Assembly: GCF_019204025.1 (NCBI RefSeq)
Contig: NZ_JAGSPB010000001.1
Coordinates: 868,001-932,000 of the forward strand
DNA length: 64,000 bases
Reading direction: 5' to 3'
Origin: Erythrobacter ani
Lineage (GTDB): Bacteria; Pseudomonadota; Alphaproteobacteria; Sphingomonadales; Sphingomonadaceae
Part shown: piece after piece, positions 8,493 to 17,559 of the stretch
Numbering within the stretch: position 1 is the stretch's first letter
Layout of the letters: every line of letters begins with the position of its first letter
The notes under the pieces: generated by a model
Seen by the model: the letters and a program-made list of their open reading frames with translations, nothing else
Told to the model about the DNA's origin: nothing
Database searches by the model: none
Position numbers and translations under genes: made by a program

Positions 8493-8518
8493 AACGCGTG
8501 TGATTGCGTGCTGGTTCC
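8493..8518 (-). promoter_or_regulatory. EcfG-type general stress promoter
   Basis: Read on the minus strand: GGAAC (8518-8514), a 17-base spacer, then CGTT (8496-8493). This matches the alphaproteobacterial EcfG (general stress response) consensus GGAAC-N16-18-CGTT exactly. The -10 element ends about 40 bases upstream of the GlsB-like start codon, the expected distance for a promoter of that gene. Confidence 0.75.
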
Positions 8519-8540
8519 AAGAATCCTTGTTCTGTGACGA

Positions 8541-9398
8541 TCAGAAGAAATAGAATAGCGCGCAGCCCATCACCACGCGGTAGAGCACGAAAACCATCAT
8601 CGACGCGCGTTTCAGAAAATTCATCAGGAACGCCATGGTCGCAAATGCGGCTATGAAGGTTAGCACGCCGGCGATGAGTGCATCGAAAGCCAGGACCGAT
8701 CCCGCCTCGAATATTTCGGGCACGATGAGCACACCCGCACCTGCAACCGCCGGGATCGACAGCAGAAATGAAAATCGCGCCGCCTCCACGCGTTTGTACC
8801 CGAGGAACCGCGCCGCGGTCATGGTGACGCCAGAGCGGCTGGTTCCGGGAATGATCGCCAGTGCCTGCGCGATGCCGACGATCAGGCCGTCTCGCCACGT
8901 CATGTCCTCGAACGATTTGACCTCTTTCCCCACCCAATCGGCAAGTCCGAGGAGGAGCCCATATACAATCAGGTTGAATGCGATGAGATCGGTAAAGCGG
9001 ATGGACGACATCAGATCGTCCTCAACCACGGTAATCCCGAACCACGTCTCCGCTAGCGAATCGAACGCGCCGAGCTTGATCGCGAGACCGAATAACACAG
9101 CAGGGATGGTGCCGAGAACGATCCACCAGAACAGCCTGCGCTCTGCCGGAGCATTGGGTGCGTCGGTCCCGACGCCGATGCTCGCGAAGCCTCCGCGGGC
9201 CAGCACCAGCACGTCCTTGAAGAAGTAGACGATGATCGCCAGCAGCGATCCGACATGGACGGCGACGTCGATCAGCGGACCCTGATCGGAAAAATCGGTC
9301 AGAAACGGGATCAGGATCAGGTGGCCCGAGGACGAGATCGGCAGAAATTCCGTGATCCCCTGAACAACTGCAATGATGAAAAGCTGTAGAAAAGTCAT
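8541..9398 (-). CDS. uppP: undecaprenyl-diphosphatase
   Basis: 285 residues of a polytopic membrane protein of the BacA/UppP family, which dephosphorylates undecaprenyl diphosphate so the lipid carrier can be reused in peptidoglycan and polysaccharide synthesis. Both family motifs are present: Gln-Gly-Ile-Thr-Glu-Phe-Leu-Pro-Ile-Ser-Ser-Ser-Gly-His (residues 13-26) and Pro-Gly-Thr-Ser-Arg-Ser-Gly near the middle. About eight hydrophobic helices are visible. The internal loop Gly-Thr-Asp-Ala-Pro-Asn-Ala-Pro-Ala-Glu-Arg-Arg is slightly long, as in other alphaproteobacteria. The mRNA start region is unusual: a perfect 10-bp hairpin ends directly at the ATG (9399-9428). Confidence 0.93.
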   Translation of the reverse strand: MTFLQLFIIAVVQGITEFLPISSSGHLILIPFLTDFSDQGPLIDVAVHVGSLLAIIVYFFKDVLVLARGGFASIGVGTDAPNAPAERRLFWWIVLGTIPAVLFGLAIKLGAFDSLAETWFGITVVEDDLMSSIRFTDLIAFNLIVYGLLLGLADWVGKEVKSFEDMTWRDGLIVGIAQALAIIPGTSRSGVTMTAARFLGYKRVEAARFSFLLSIPAVAGAGVLIVPEIFEAGSVLAFDALIAGVLTFIAAFATMAFLMNFLKRASMMVFVLYRVVMGCALFYFF

Positions 9399-9428
9399 GG
9401 CCCGCGCTCCTTGGATGAAGCGCGGGCC
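9399..9428 (-). promoter_or_regulatory. hairpin abutting the uppP start codon
   Basis: On the minus strand GGCCCGCGCT, a 10-base loop TCATCCAAGG, then AGCGCGGGCC, followed immediately by ATG. The Shine-Dalgarno AAGGAG spans the loop end and the first two stem bases. It could control translation initiation, or serve as a terminator of the M13 peptidase transcript ending at 9463; the run ATGACTTTTC after it is a poor U tract, so I favour the first. Confidence 0.5.
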
Positions 9429-9462
9429 AAGTCAATTCGTTAGCGAGATTTGACCGTAAAAA

Positions 9463-11637
9463 TTACCAGATCCGGATGCGCTCTTCGGGGGTCAGATAAA
9501 GATCGTCCTCGGGTGTCACGTTGAACGCCTCGTACCATGCATCGAGGTGACGTACCGCATTGTTGAGGCGGAATTCGCCCGGAGGGTGGTTCGCCGTCAT
9601 CACGCGGTTACGCAGCGATTCCTCGCGCTCCATGCCGCGCCAGATCTGTCCGAAGCCAAGGAAGAAACGCTGATCGCCGGTCAATCCGTCAATCACCGGA
9701 GCCTCCTCACCGCCCAGCGACATGCGATAGGCACGGTACGCCATCTGCAGGCCGACGACATCGCCCAGTGTTTCGCCCATGGACTGGCCGCCCCGCAGGC
9801 AGACCGGGCCCTCGGGACTGTCGACCGGGCAATAGGATTCGATGAATTCCGCCATCCGGTCGGTAAACTGGACAAAGCCTTCGCGATCCTCATCCTGCCA
9901 CCAATTGCGGAGCGTTCCGGTCGCATCGAACTGAGAGCCTTGATCGTCATAGCCATGACCGATCTCGTGACCGATCACCGCGCCGATCCCGCCGTAATTG
10001 ACCGCCGGATCCGCGCTGCCGTTGAAAAATGGCGGCTGCAGGATCGCCGCGGGAAAGACGATTCGGTTGGTGAGAGGCGAATAATATGCGTTCACCGTCT
10101 GCGGGGTCATGCCCCATTCGGTGGGGTCGACCGGCGAACCCAGGCGTGAGCGCATTTCTTCGTCCCACCATTTGGCGGTCGAGATCGAATTGGCCAGCGG
10201 ATCGTCGGCTGCAATTTCCAGCCCGTCATAGGTCTTGAATTCGTCGGGATAGCCGATCATCGGCACGAACCCTTCGAGCTTGGCGCGCGCTTCTTCGATG
10301 GTCGCAGGCGTCATCCATTCATTGTTATCGAGCGCCTCGCTCATCGCTTTCTGCAGGTTTGCGACCAGCTCATCCATCCGTGCCTTGCTGTCCGGCGGGA
10401 AATATTGTTCGACGTAGAGCGCACCGAGCTGCTCGCCCAGCGAACCTTCGACCGCCGCGATCGCGCGCTTCCAGCGTTCCTGCTGCACCTCGCGTCCGTT
10501 GATCGTCTTCCCGTAAAGCGCAAAAGTCGCATCATCGAGCTCGCTCGAAAGCACCGCTGCGTTCGACCTGAGGAACGATTTCGCCATGTACGCCTTCAAC
10601 GTCGAAAGCGGCGTTTCGGTGAGCAGCTGCATCATCGCGGGCAAACCGCCGCCGATCGTGTCGAGCTGATCCTGCGTAAGCCCCAACGCTTCGATTTCTT
10701 CGTCGGTCGGCGGGAGCTGCCGTGCCAGAAAACGGGGCTGTCCATCAAGCTGCGCAGAAGCGAGCAGTGTCTGGATCGGGAAATCGCCTGCCATCGCGGC
10801 CAGTTCTTCGGGGCTCAATTCATTGTAGGTCAGCTGCGGCATGCGCAATATTGGGCGCGCCCACTCGAGCGCGGCGACTTTGCTTTCGAAAGCGTAGACG
10901 GCTTCAGCCGCGCCCTTCGCATCATCGTAGCCCGCAGCGCCGAGAACCGTCGTGAGGTAACCGATATAGGCGGCGCGGATTTCGAGATTGCTCTCTGAAT
11001 CGACGAGGTAATAATCGCGATCGGGCAGGCCCATCCCGTCGAAACCGATCCCGACAGCATAGTCGGTGGGATTGCGTGCATCGATAGTCACGCCTGCGCT
11101 GACGAGCGAGGGATAGCCCGGTTTGCCGAACAGCGAAACGAGCGAGGTCAGGTCTTTCGCGCCGTAAATCTCCGTAAGATACGGCTGCGCCGGGGCCAGC
11201 CCGCTGGCATCGATCGCCTCAACGTCCATATATGCGTTATAGGCATCGACAATGCGTCGCGCCTGAGTGCCGGGCTCGGGGTTCGACGCGACCAGCGTTT
11301 CCACGAGTTTGCGCACATCTTCGGTCGCGCCTTCACGCAACAGGTCGAACGCGCCGAAGCGCTGACGATCTGCCGGTATCTCGTTCGCGGCGACCCACTT
11401 GCCATTGATATAGGCGTTGAAGTCATTACCCGGATCGACCGTCTCGTCGATCAATTCGGTTCCGACACCCCAGGTGCCGAAGCTCATGGTGGGAGTGCTG
11501 GAACCCTTCGCCTCAGCTTCTTCCAGAACTGTTTCGATGGTGTGCGTTGTGTCGGCATGCGTGCTGTCGGCATGGGCAGGCGTGGTAAGAGCGAGCGCAG
11601 CGATGCTGGCGCCCAGAAGAGCTTTCGTTCGAATCAT
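9463..11637 (-). CDS. M13 family zinc metallopeptidase (neprilysin-like)
   Basis: 724 residues with an N-terminal signal peptide ending at Pro-Ala-His-Ala (about residue 23), so it acts in the periplasm or outside. The gluzincin motif is Gly-His-Glu-Ile-Gly-His-Gly (His557, Glu558, His561), with the third zinc ligand Glu near 622 in Gly-Glu-Thr-Leu-Gly-Asp. The C-terminal Asn-His-Pro-Pro-Gly-Glu-Phe-Arg and final Ile-Trp are typical of M13. These enzymes cleave short peptides; bacterial physiological substrates are mostly unknown. It is a single gene, 65 bases upstream of uppP on the same strand. Confidence 0.93.
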   Translation of the reverse strand: MIRTKALLGASIAALALTTPAHADSTHADTTHTIETVLEEAEAKGSSTPTMSFGTWGVGTELIDETVDPGNDFNAYINGKWVAANEIPADRQRFGAFDLLREGATEDVRKLVETLVASNPEPGTQARRIVDAYNAYMDVEAIDASGLAPAQPYLTEIYGAKDLTSLVSLFGKPGYPSLVSAGVTIDARNPTDYAVGIGFDGMGLPDRDYYLVDSESNLEIRAAYIGYLTTVLGAAGYDDAKGAAEAVYAFESKVAALEWARPILRMPQLTYNELSPEELAAMAGDFPIQTLLASAQLDGQPRFLARQLPPTDEEIEALGLTQDQLDTIGGGLPAMMQLLTETPLSTLKAYMAKSFLRSNAAVLSSELDDATFALYGKTINGREVQQERWKRAIAAVEGSLGEQLGALYVEQYFPPDSKARMDELVANLQKAMSEALDNNEWMTPATIEEARAKLEGFVPMIGYPDEFKTYDGLEIAADDPLANSISTAKWWDEEMRSRLGSPVDPTEWGMTPQTVNAYYSPLTNRIVFPAAILQPPFFNGSADPAVNYGGIGAVIGHEIGHGYDDQGSQFDATGTLRNWWQDEDREGFVQFTDRMAEFIESYCPVDSPEGPVCLRGGQSMGETLGDVVGLQMAYRAYRMSLGGEEAPVIDGLTGDQRFFLGFGQIWRGMEREESLRNRVMTANHPPGEFRLNNAVRHLDAWYEAFNVTPEDDLYLTPEERIRIW

Positions 11638-11787
11638 GAGGGTGCGTCCCGATTGTAACTGATCTTGATAGTCCGGCGATGGCCTACCTTATCGCGCGCG
11701 GCAATGTGGTCGTTCGTCCGATGCAAATAGCAGCTGGTCGAAATTGCGCCCGGCACGAGCTGGGGAGGATGGGCTTAGGTCAGCTCG

Positions 11788-13611
11788 TCATGCCGCTTCG
11801 TTGGCAGCGAATTGCAGCTTTGCAAGCCGTGCATACAGTCCGCCCGTCGCAGACAATTCGGCATGATTGCCTTGCTCGACGATTTCGCCGTCCTCCAGCA
11901 CGATGATCCGGTCAGCCGCGCGAACGGTGGCCAGGCGGTGGGCAATAACCAGAGTTGTACGTTGCCGCATCAGTGTCTCAAGCGCCTGCTGGACCAATTG
12001 TTCGCTTTCTGCGTCGAGAGCGCTGGTCGCCTCGTCGAGCAAAAGTATCGGCGCATCCCGCAGAAGCGCGCGGGCGATGGCAACGCGCTGTTGCTGTCCG
12101 CCGGAAAGCTGCGTGCCGCCCTCTCCGAGATATGTGTCGAGGCCGTCTGGAAGATCCTGCAAGAAACCTTCGGCATTGGCGGCGCGTGCGGCCTCCCAGA
12201 TTTCGGCGTCGCTCGCGTCCCAGCGGCCATAGCGTAAATTGTCGCGGGCATTGGCGCTGAACAGTACGCCGTCCTGCGGAACGAGCGCGAGTCGTTCGCG
12301 AATATCGGCAGGATCGGCCTTGGTCAGCGGCACCCCGTCCAGCCGGATAGTGCCAAGCTGTGGGTCGTAGAATCGTTCGACTAGCTGGAAAATCGTCGAC
12401 TTCCCGGCGCCCGATGGTCCGACGATCGCAACGGTTTCTCCCGGTTCGATTTCGAGCGTAAAATCCTTCAGCGCGGGCGTTTCCGGCCGAGCGGGATAAC
12501 GGAACGTAACGTTGCGAAACGAAAGGCTTCCTCGCGGCGGGTGGGGCAGATTTTCGGGCCGCGCGGGCGGAGCAATGCTCGGCTTGGCTTCGAGCAATTC
12601 AGCTAGGCGGCTCGCCGCGCCAGCGCCGCGCAGCAGTTCTCCGTAAACTTCGGTCAGCGCACCAAATGCGCCCGCAACGATCATCGCGCCGATAATGAAA
12701 GAAAGGATGGTTCCGCCGGTTATGTCCCCGGCAGCGACGCCTTCCGCACCCCGCCAGAGGATTAGAACGATCGAACCGAAAATTGCAAGGATGATGATCG
12801 AGGTCATGATCGAGCGCAAAACGATCCTTCGCCGCGCAGTTTCGAATGTTCGCTCTACCGCACCACCAAACCGGTCGGCTTCGCGCTCCTGCTGACCGAA
12901 GCTCTGAACTATCTTCATCGCGCCCAGCACTTCGGTCACCATGGCGCCGACATCCGCGACTCGGTCCTGATTGTCGCGGGAAATGCTGCGTATCCGCCGC
13001 CCGAAAATCACGATGGGCAGGATCACCGCTGGGATACCGACGGCGAGCCAGATGGTGAGACCCGGCAAGAGCCAGAACAGGTAGATCGTCCCGCCAATGC
13101 CTAGGAAGATGTTGCGCAACGCCACGGAAACGGTCGTTCCCACCACTGTCTCGATGATGGTGGTATCGGACGTCATCCGGCTGGAAATTTCTTTCGGACT
13201 GTTCTCTTCGTAAAAAGAGGGAGACATGCGCAGGAGATTGCGATGCACCTTGCGCCGTATGTCCGCGACAACGCGCTCGCCAATCCAGCTCACGAAGTAG
13301 AACCTCGCTGCTGTGCCCAGCGCAATCACGACAACGATAACCAGCAGATATCGGAACCAGCGCCCGATATCGCCAGCCTCTCCGCCTGCGCCGCCAAAGC
13401 CGCGATCGACGATCAATTGCGATGCGGCGGGAATGGCCAGGGTGCCTGCGGCAGTCACGACAAGCGCGATCAGCGCGAAAATGACCTGTTTGGGATACTT
13501 CGCAGCTTCTCGGTAGACCATCCGCAAGGGTGCCAGTGACCGCGGCTTGCGCGGCGTCTCCGCCAGGCCTGCCCCTTCATTCTCGATATCGTGGGAAGAT
13601 TGCGCGTCCAT
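11788..13611 (-). CDS. ABC exporter, fused permease and ATPase
   Basis: 607 residues from ATG 13611 (an in-frame GTG at 13617 is equally near). Residues about 35-330 carry six transmembrane helices of the ABC type I exporter fold; residues about 355-600 are the nucleotide-binding domain with Walker A Gly-Pro-Ser-Gly-Ala-Gly-Lys-Ser-Thr, signature Leu-Ser-Gly-Gly-Gln-Gln-Gln-Arg, Walker B Ile-Leu-Leu-Leu-Asp-Glu and the H-loop His in Ile-Ala-His-Arg-Leu-Ala-Thr. It should act as a homodimeric exporter. The family includes MsbA-like and multidrug ABCB proteins; substrate unknown. It is divergent from the PHA depolymerase gene. Confidence 0.92.
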   Translation of the reverse strand: MDAQSSHDIENEGAGLAETPRKPRSLAPLRMVYREAAKYPKQVIFALIALVVTAAGTLAIPAASQLIVDRGFGGAGGEAGDIGRWFRYLLVIVVVIALGTAARFYFVSWIGERVVADIRRKVHRNLLRMSPSFYEENSPKEISSRMTSDTTIIETVVGTTVSVALRNIFLGIGGTIYLFWLLPGLTIWLAVGIPAVILPIVIFGRRIRSISRDNQDRVADVGAMVTEVLGAMKIVQSFGQQEREADRFGGAVERTFETARRRIVLRSIMTSIIILAIFGSIVLILWRGAEGVAAGDITGGTILSFIIGAMIVAGAFGALTEVYGELLRGAGAASRLAELLEAKPSIAPPARPENLPHPPRGSLSFRNVTFRYPARPETPALKDFTLEIEPGETVAIVGPSGAGKSTIFQLVERFYDPQLGTIRLDGVPLTKADPADIRERLALVPQDGVLFSANARDNLRYGRWDASDAEIWEAARAANAEGFLQDLPDGLDTYLGEGGTQLSGGQQQRVAIARALLRDAPILLLDEATSALDAESEQLVQQALETLMRQRTTLVIAHRLATVRAADRIIVLEDGEIVEQGNHAELSATGGLYARLAKLQFAANEAA

Positions 13612-13696
13612 CTCCACGCCGATCTAGCTACGCGCCGCGCAAATTTCACGTGCAAAAACCACACAGGTCCCCCGCTTATTCCAGGTCCAGCCCTTA

Positions 13697-13711
13697 TTGT
13701 GCATTGCACAA
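13697..13711. promoter_or_regulatory. PhaR-like operator upstream of PHA depolymerase
   Basis: TTGTGCA-T-TGCACAA is a perfect 7-bp inverted repeat with a one-base centre, 99 bases before the phaZ start. The core TGCATTGCACAA agrees with the TGCRNYGCASMA-type consensus I recall for alphaproteobacterial PhaR, the PHA-responsive repressor. The adjacent gene is a PHA depolymerase, which strengthens the assignment. No phaR gene is in this window. Confidence 0.55.
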
Positions 13712-13809
13712 TACGCGCAAAAACCCCATCTACGGTGTAACGCGCGCCTGTTTGAAGGCGTATTACAGCTCATCGCGACTATTGCGGTTCGAGCCTAAAG
13801 GGGCCCACA

Positions 13810-15045
13810 ATGCTTTACCACGCCTATGAAATACAGCGCAGCTGGATGAACAGCGTCAGCTCGTGGGCTTCCATCAGTTCTTCGATCCTGACGAACCCCG
13901 CCAATCCGTTTAACAAGATCGGTGCGCTTCCGCTCACCGCGAGCGCGCTCGACGTGTTTGCCCACGCCACAGCCGATTACGGCAAACCTGCTTTCGGCAT
14001 CACCGAGATTGACGTGGACGGGAAGCTCTATCCCGTGATCGAGGCGACGGTCGTGAATCGTCCGTTCGGCGATCTCAAACGCTTCCGGCTCGATGGAGTT
14101 GCGGATAATCGTCCGAAAATGCTGATCGTCGCCCCGATGAGCGGGCATTACGCCACCCTGCTGCGCGGCACGGTCGAGCGGATGCTTCAGCAATACGAAG
14201 TGTACATCACCGATTGGGCCGACGCGAAGACGGTGCCGCTTCATGAGGGCGATTTCGATCTAGACACCTACATCGATTACCTGATGGAATTCCTCGAATA
14301 TATCGAGGGGCAGGAACCTGGCCAGCGGCCGCACATGCTTGCAGTATGCCAGCCATCCGTCCCGGCCTTTGCTGCGACGGCTCTGCTTAACCAGCACAAG
14401 TCCCCGGCAGCCCCCGCGACGCTGACGATGATGGGCGGCCCGATCGACACACGCGAATGTCCGACCTCGGTCAACGACCACGCTATGAACCGCCCGATCG
14501 AATGGTTCCGCAACTCGGTCATCGCGACCGTGCCGATGAAATATCGCGGCGCGGGACGTAAGGTCTATCCCGGCTGGATGCAGCTTTCGGCTTTCATGAG
14601 CATGAACCTGCGCAGCCACATGATGAGCCACTTCGAAATGTTCAAACACCTCAATGCCGGTGATCAGGACAGCGCGCAGGCGACAAAGGATTTCTACGAC
14701 GAATACCGCAGCGTGTGCGACATGACGGCGGAATTCTACCTCCAGACGGTCGAAGAAGTGTTCCAGAAGCACTCGATCCCGAATGGTGAGTTCCGCCACA
14801 AGGGCGAGATCGTAGACCTGACCCAGATCACCGACACCGCGCTCCTCGCAATCGAAGGGGAACGCGATGATATCTCAGGCCTTGGCCAGACGCGCGCGGC
14901 GCTGAAGCTCGCCACGGGTCTCAAGGAAAGCAAGAAGCGGTACTACATGGCCGAAGGCGCCGGACATTACGGCATCTTCAACGGCAGCCGCTGGCGCGAC
15001 AAGGTCGCACCGGTTGTCGAGGAGTTTATCGCGGCGCACTCCTGA
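13810..15045 (+). CDS. phaZ: intracellular poly(3-hydroxyalkanoate) depolymerase
   Basis: 411 residues without a signal peptide, matching the family of intracellular native-granule PHA depolymerases. The nucleophile is a cysteine rather than serine, Cys180 in Leu-Ala-Val-Cys-Gln-Pro-Ser-Val-Pro, as known for the PhaZa1-type enzymes. The C-terminal Glu-Gly-Ala-Gly-His-Tyr-Gly-Ile-Phe-Asn-Gly supplies the likely catalytic His. It releases 3-hydroxyacyl units from the storage polymer made by the PhaB/PhaC/PhaE-like proteins encoded at 39608-42384. The start ATG was kept as it gives the family N-terminus Met-Leu-Tyr-His-Ala-Tyr-Glu. A PhaR-like box lies in its promoter region. Confidence 0.92.
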   Translation: MLYHAYEIQRSWMNSVSSWASISSSILTNPANPFNKIGALPLTASALDVFAHATADYGKPAFGITEIDVDGKLYPVIEATVVNRPFGDLKRFRLDGVADNRPKMLIVAPMSGHYATLLRGTVERMLQQYEVYITDWADAKTVPLHEGDFDLDTYIDYLMEFLEYIEGQEPGQRPHMLAVCQPSVPAFAATALLNQHKSPAAPATLTMMGGPIDTRECPTSVNDHAMNRPIEWFRNSVIATVPMKYRGAGRKVYPGWMQLSAFMSMNLRSHMMSHFEMFKHLNAGDQDSAQATKDFYDEYRSVCDMTAEFYLQTVEEVFQKHSIPNGEFRHKGEIVDLTQITDTALLAIEGERDDISGLGQTRAALKLATGLKESKKRYYMAEGAGHYGIFNGSRWRDKVAPVVEEFIAAHS

Positions 15046-15107
15046 TTTGCCGCAGCCCATTCGGGCCGCGATCCGCGTGTAGTTTCGGCTCCCAGCCAAT
15101 CGAGCAA

Positions 15108-15707
15108 TCAGCCTCGCGGCCTCGGCGCTCCGAAGAAAAGCCTTTTGATTACCTTCCGTGCCAACATGAGAAGGCCGACCACGAGGACCAGAAGCAGTAA
15201 CGCGATCCCGGCGGCGATCACTGGGTATTCGTAGGCGGCCCACAAGAGGCCGACCGTCGCAATATCTTCGGCGCTGGAAACGACCGCATTGCTCACCGGC
15301 TCGGGCGACGTGTTGACCACCGCTCGCGCGCTCGCCTTCCCGCCGTGTGCGAGAAAGCTTGCTCCGCCGCCCAGCAGAAATGCGATGACCTGCATCGCCG
15401 GGTCGGATGGATCAACGATGGCCAGTGCCAGCAGCGCACCACCGACTGGTCGGACCAGCGTGTGGACCGTGTCCCAAGCGCTATCGAGCCACATCACCTT
15501 GTCGGCAAAGAATTCCGCCAGCGCGCCGAACGCGGCGATACCCATCACCCACGGATTTTCAAGCACGCCAAGACTGGCGAGATGCTCAGGTACAGGCAGC
15601 GCATTGAGCCGCATCGCGAGGCCCGTCGCAAACACACACAAATAGAGCCGCCATCCCGAAAGCAGGCTGACGCTCCCCGCGATCCCGATGATTTCCATGA
15701 TCCCCAT
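15108..15707 (-). CDS. DUF4126 membrane protein
   Basis: 199 residues, hydrophobic, with about four or five transmembrane stretches and the DUF4126-type N-terminus (Ile-Ala-Gly-Ser-Val-Ser-Leu-Leu-Ser-Gly-Trp-Arg-Leu-Tyr). A conserved acidic patch Phe-Phe-Ala-Asp-Lys-Val-Met-Trp-Leu-Asp-Ser lies near residues 66-76. The C-terminus is a basic tail (Arg-Lys-Val-Ile-Lys-Arg-Leu). The family has no established function. It is convergent with phaZ and in tandem behind the thiolase gene, from which it is separated by a good terminator. Confidence 0.8.
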   Translation of the reverse strand: MGIMEIIGIAGSVSLLSGWRLYLCVFATGLAMRLNALPVPEHLASLGVLENPWVMGIAAFGALAEFFADKVMWLDSAWDTVHTLVRPVGGALLALAIVDPSDPAMQVIAFLLGGGASFLAHGGKASARAVVNTSPEPVSNAVVSSAEDIATVGLLWAAYEYPVIAAGIALLLLVLVVGLLMLARKVIKRLFFGAPRPRG

Positions 15708-15737
15708 TGGGGGACTCTAGCCAGAAACGCGGGCAAA

Positions 15738-15771
15738 GAAAAAGGCGGCGCAGGATCGCTCCCGCGCCGCC
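15738..15771 (-). terminator. rho-independent terminator after thiolase gene
   Basis: On the minus strand GGCGGCGC (15771-15764), a 12-base loop, GCGCCGCC (15751-15744), then TTTTTC. Perfect 8-bp GC stem with a U tract, 49 bases after the thiolase stop at 15820. Confidence 0.8.
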
Positions 15772-15819
15772 CCTCATTTTCTTGGTCACGGCAGTCAAAG
15801 CGCGACCGCAAACAACCGC

Positions 15820-17001
15820 CTAGAAAACCTCGAACAGTCCCGCTGCGCCCATGCCGCCGCCGACACACATGGTGACAACGACGTATTTCGCGCCGCGGCG
15901 CTTGCCTTCGATCAGCGCGTGGCCGGTGCAGCGTGCGCCGGTCATGCCGTAGGGGTGGCCGATCGAGATCGAGCCGCCATTGACGTTAAGGATGTCGTTG
16001 TCGATGCCCAGCTTGTCGCGGCAGTAAAGCACCTGCACCGCGAAGGCCTCGTTCAGTTCCCACAGGCCGATATCGTCCATCTTGAGGCCCGTCTGCTTGA
16101 GCAATTTCGGGATCGCAAAGACCGGGCCGATGCCCATTTCGTCAGGCTCGGTACCCGCGACTGCCATGCCGACATAGCGCCCGAGTGGCTGCAGGCCTTT
16201 CTGCTCGGCGACTTTGGCTTCCATCAGGACGCTGGCCGAAGAACCGTCGGACAGCTGCGAGGCGTTGCCGGCGGTGATGACCTTGTCGGGGCCCATGACG
16301 GGATTGAGCGACTGCAACCCTTCGAGTGTGGTCGAGGGGCGGTTGCCTTCGTCCTTGGTGATGGTGACTTCCTGCTGCGAAACCTCGCCGCTTTCCTTGT
16401 CCTTGACCATCATCGTGGTCGTCACCGGCACGATCTCGTCGTCGAACTTGCCCGCTTCCTGGCCCGCAGCGGTGCGCATCTGCGATTGGAGCGCGTATTC
16501 ATCCTGCGCGTCGCGGCTGATGCCGTAGCGCGCAGCGACGGTTTCAGCGGTTTGCAGCATCGGCATGTAGACGTCTTTGTGCATGGCGAGCAGCGATGGG
16601 TCCATCTGAACGCGCATCTCAGGGGTCTGGACCATCGAAATGGAATCCTGACCGCCGCCGACGACGATATCCATATTGTCGACCACGATCTGCTTGGCTG
16701 CGGTGGCGATCGCCATCAGGCCCGAAGAACACTGACGGTCGATCGTCTGCGCCGCGACTGTAACCGGAGCGCCGCCGCGAAGCGCGACCTGGCGGCCGAT
16801 ATTCCCAGCCTGCGTTCCCTGCGTGAGGACAGCGCCCCACACGACATCGTCGATCTCTCCGCCTTCGATGCCGGCACGCTCGACAGCGGGCTTAAACGAA
16901 AGCGCGCCGAGGGTCGCGCCGGGGGTGGCATTGAAACCGCCCTTGTAAGCCCGCCCGATAGGGGTGCGGGCGGTGGAAACGATGACTGCATCGCGTGACA
17001 T
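15820..17001 (-). CDS. acetyl-CoA C-acyltransferase (thiolase)
   Basis: 393 residues from ATG 17001 (a TTG precedes it). Cys91 in Asp-Arg-Gln-Cys-Ser-Ser-Gly is the acyl-accepting nucleophile, with Gly-His-Pro-Tyr-Gly-Met-Thr-Gly and Met-Cys-Val-Gly-Gly-Gly-Met-Gly near the C-terminus supplying the catalytic His and second Cys. The sequence Gln-Cys-Ser-Ser-Gly and the presence of a long insert ([10 protein letters not shown]) fit a 3-ketoacyl-CoA thiolase of beta-oxidation better than PhaA, although a role in making acetoacetyl-CoA for PhaB cannot be excluded. A MaoC hydratase gene lies upstream on the same strand. Confidence 0.92.
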   Translation of the reverse strand: MSRDAVIVSTARTPIGRAYKGGFNATPGATLGALSFKPAVERAGIEGGEIDDVVWGAVLTQGTQAGNIGRQVALRGGAPVTVAAQTIDRQCSSGLMAIATAAKQIVVDNMDIVVGGGQDSISMVQTPEMRVQMDPSLLAMHKDVYMPMLQTAETVAARYGISRDAQDEYALQSQMRTAAGQEAGKFDDEIVPVTTTMMVKDKESGEVSQQEVTITKDEGNRPSTTLEGLQSLNPVMGPDKVITAGNASQLSDGSSASVLMEAKVAEQKGLQPLGRYVGMAVAGTEPDEMGIGPVFAIPKLLKQTGLKMDDIGLWELNEAFAVQVLYCRDKLGIDNDILNVNGGSISIGHPYGMTGARCTGHALIEGKRRGAKYVVVTMCVGGGMGAAGLFEVF

Positions 17002-17109
17002 CAAAAATACCTTTCAATCAGTGTCGGGGCGCCGGATTTTCGGCGACAATAGGGGTAAAATGCGGCCTTGCTAAGCCGACCGCGCAGGATCAGGAAAAAC
17101 GAGTGGCAA

Positions 17110-17559
17110 TCACACAAAATACATCGTGATCCATTCACAGATCAGCGCGGGCTTGTCTTCGCCTTCGATCTCGATGGTGATTTCGGAGGTCTGCTGCCAC
17201 TGACCGGGCCGCTTTTCGACCATTTCGGTCAGCTTCCAGTGACCACGGATGCGTTTGCCTGCACGCACCGGCGCGATAAAGCGGGTTTTGTTGCCGCCGT
17301 AATTCACGCCCATTTTCACGCCGTCGATTTTGGGCGTTTCGCTGTTCGCACCGAGATAGGGGATCATCGACAGCGTCAGAAAGCCGTGCGCGATCGTCCC
17401 GCCGAATGGCGTCATCTTGGCGGCTTCTTCGTTGACGTGGATGAACTGATGATCGCCGGTTGCATCTGCGAACTGGTTGATCCGGTCCTGGCTCATCTCC
17501 ACCCATTCGCTGGTGCCGATGTTCTCGCCGGTCTTCTCGGCCAATTCTTGCGGTGTCAT
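17110..17559 (-). CDS. MaoC family (R)-specific enoyl-CoA hydratase-like protein
   Basis: 149 residues with a single hot-dog domain. The hydratase-2 motif Asp-Ala-Thr-Gly-Asp-His-Gln-Phe-Ile-His-Val-Asn (residues about 31-43) contains the catalytic Asp and His; Gly-Thr-Ile-Ala-His-Gly-Phe-Leu-Thr-Leu follows as in PhaJ/MaoC proteins. It would convert trans-enoyl-CoA to (R)-3-hydroxyacyl-CoA, a possible feed from beta-oxidation to PHA, or act in another acyl-CoA route. A GGAGAG Shine-Dalgarno precedes the ATG. It lies 108 bases upstream of the thiolase on the same strand, so a common transcript is plausible. Confidence 0.85.
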   Translation of the reverse strand: MTPQELAEKTGENIGTSEWVEMSQDRINQFADATGDHQFIHVNEEAAKMTPFGGTIAHGFLTLSMIPYLGANSETPKIDGVKMGVNYGGNKTRFIAPVRAGKRIRGHWKLTEMVEKRPGQWQQTSEITIEIEGEDKPALICEWITMYFV

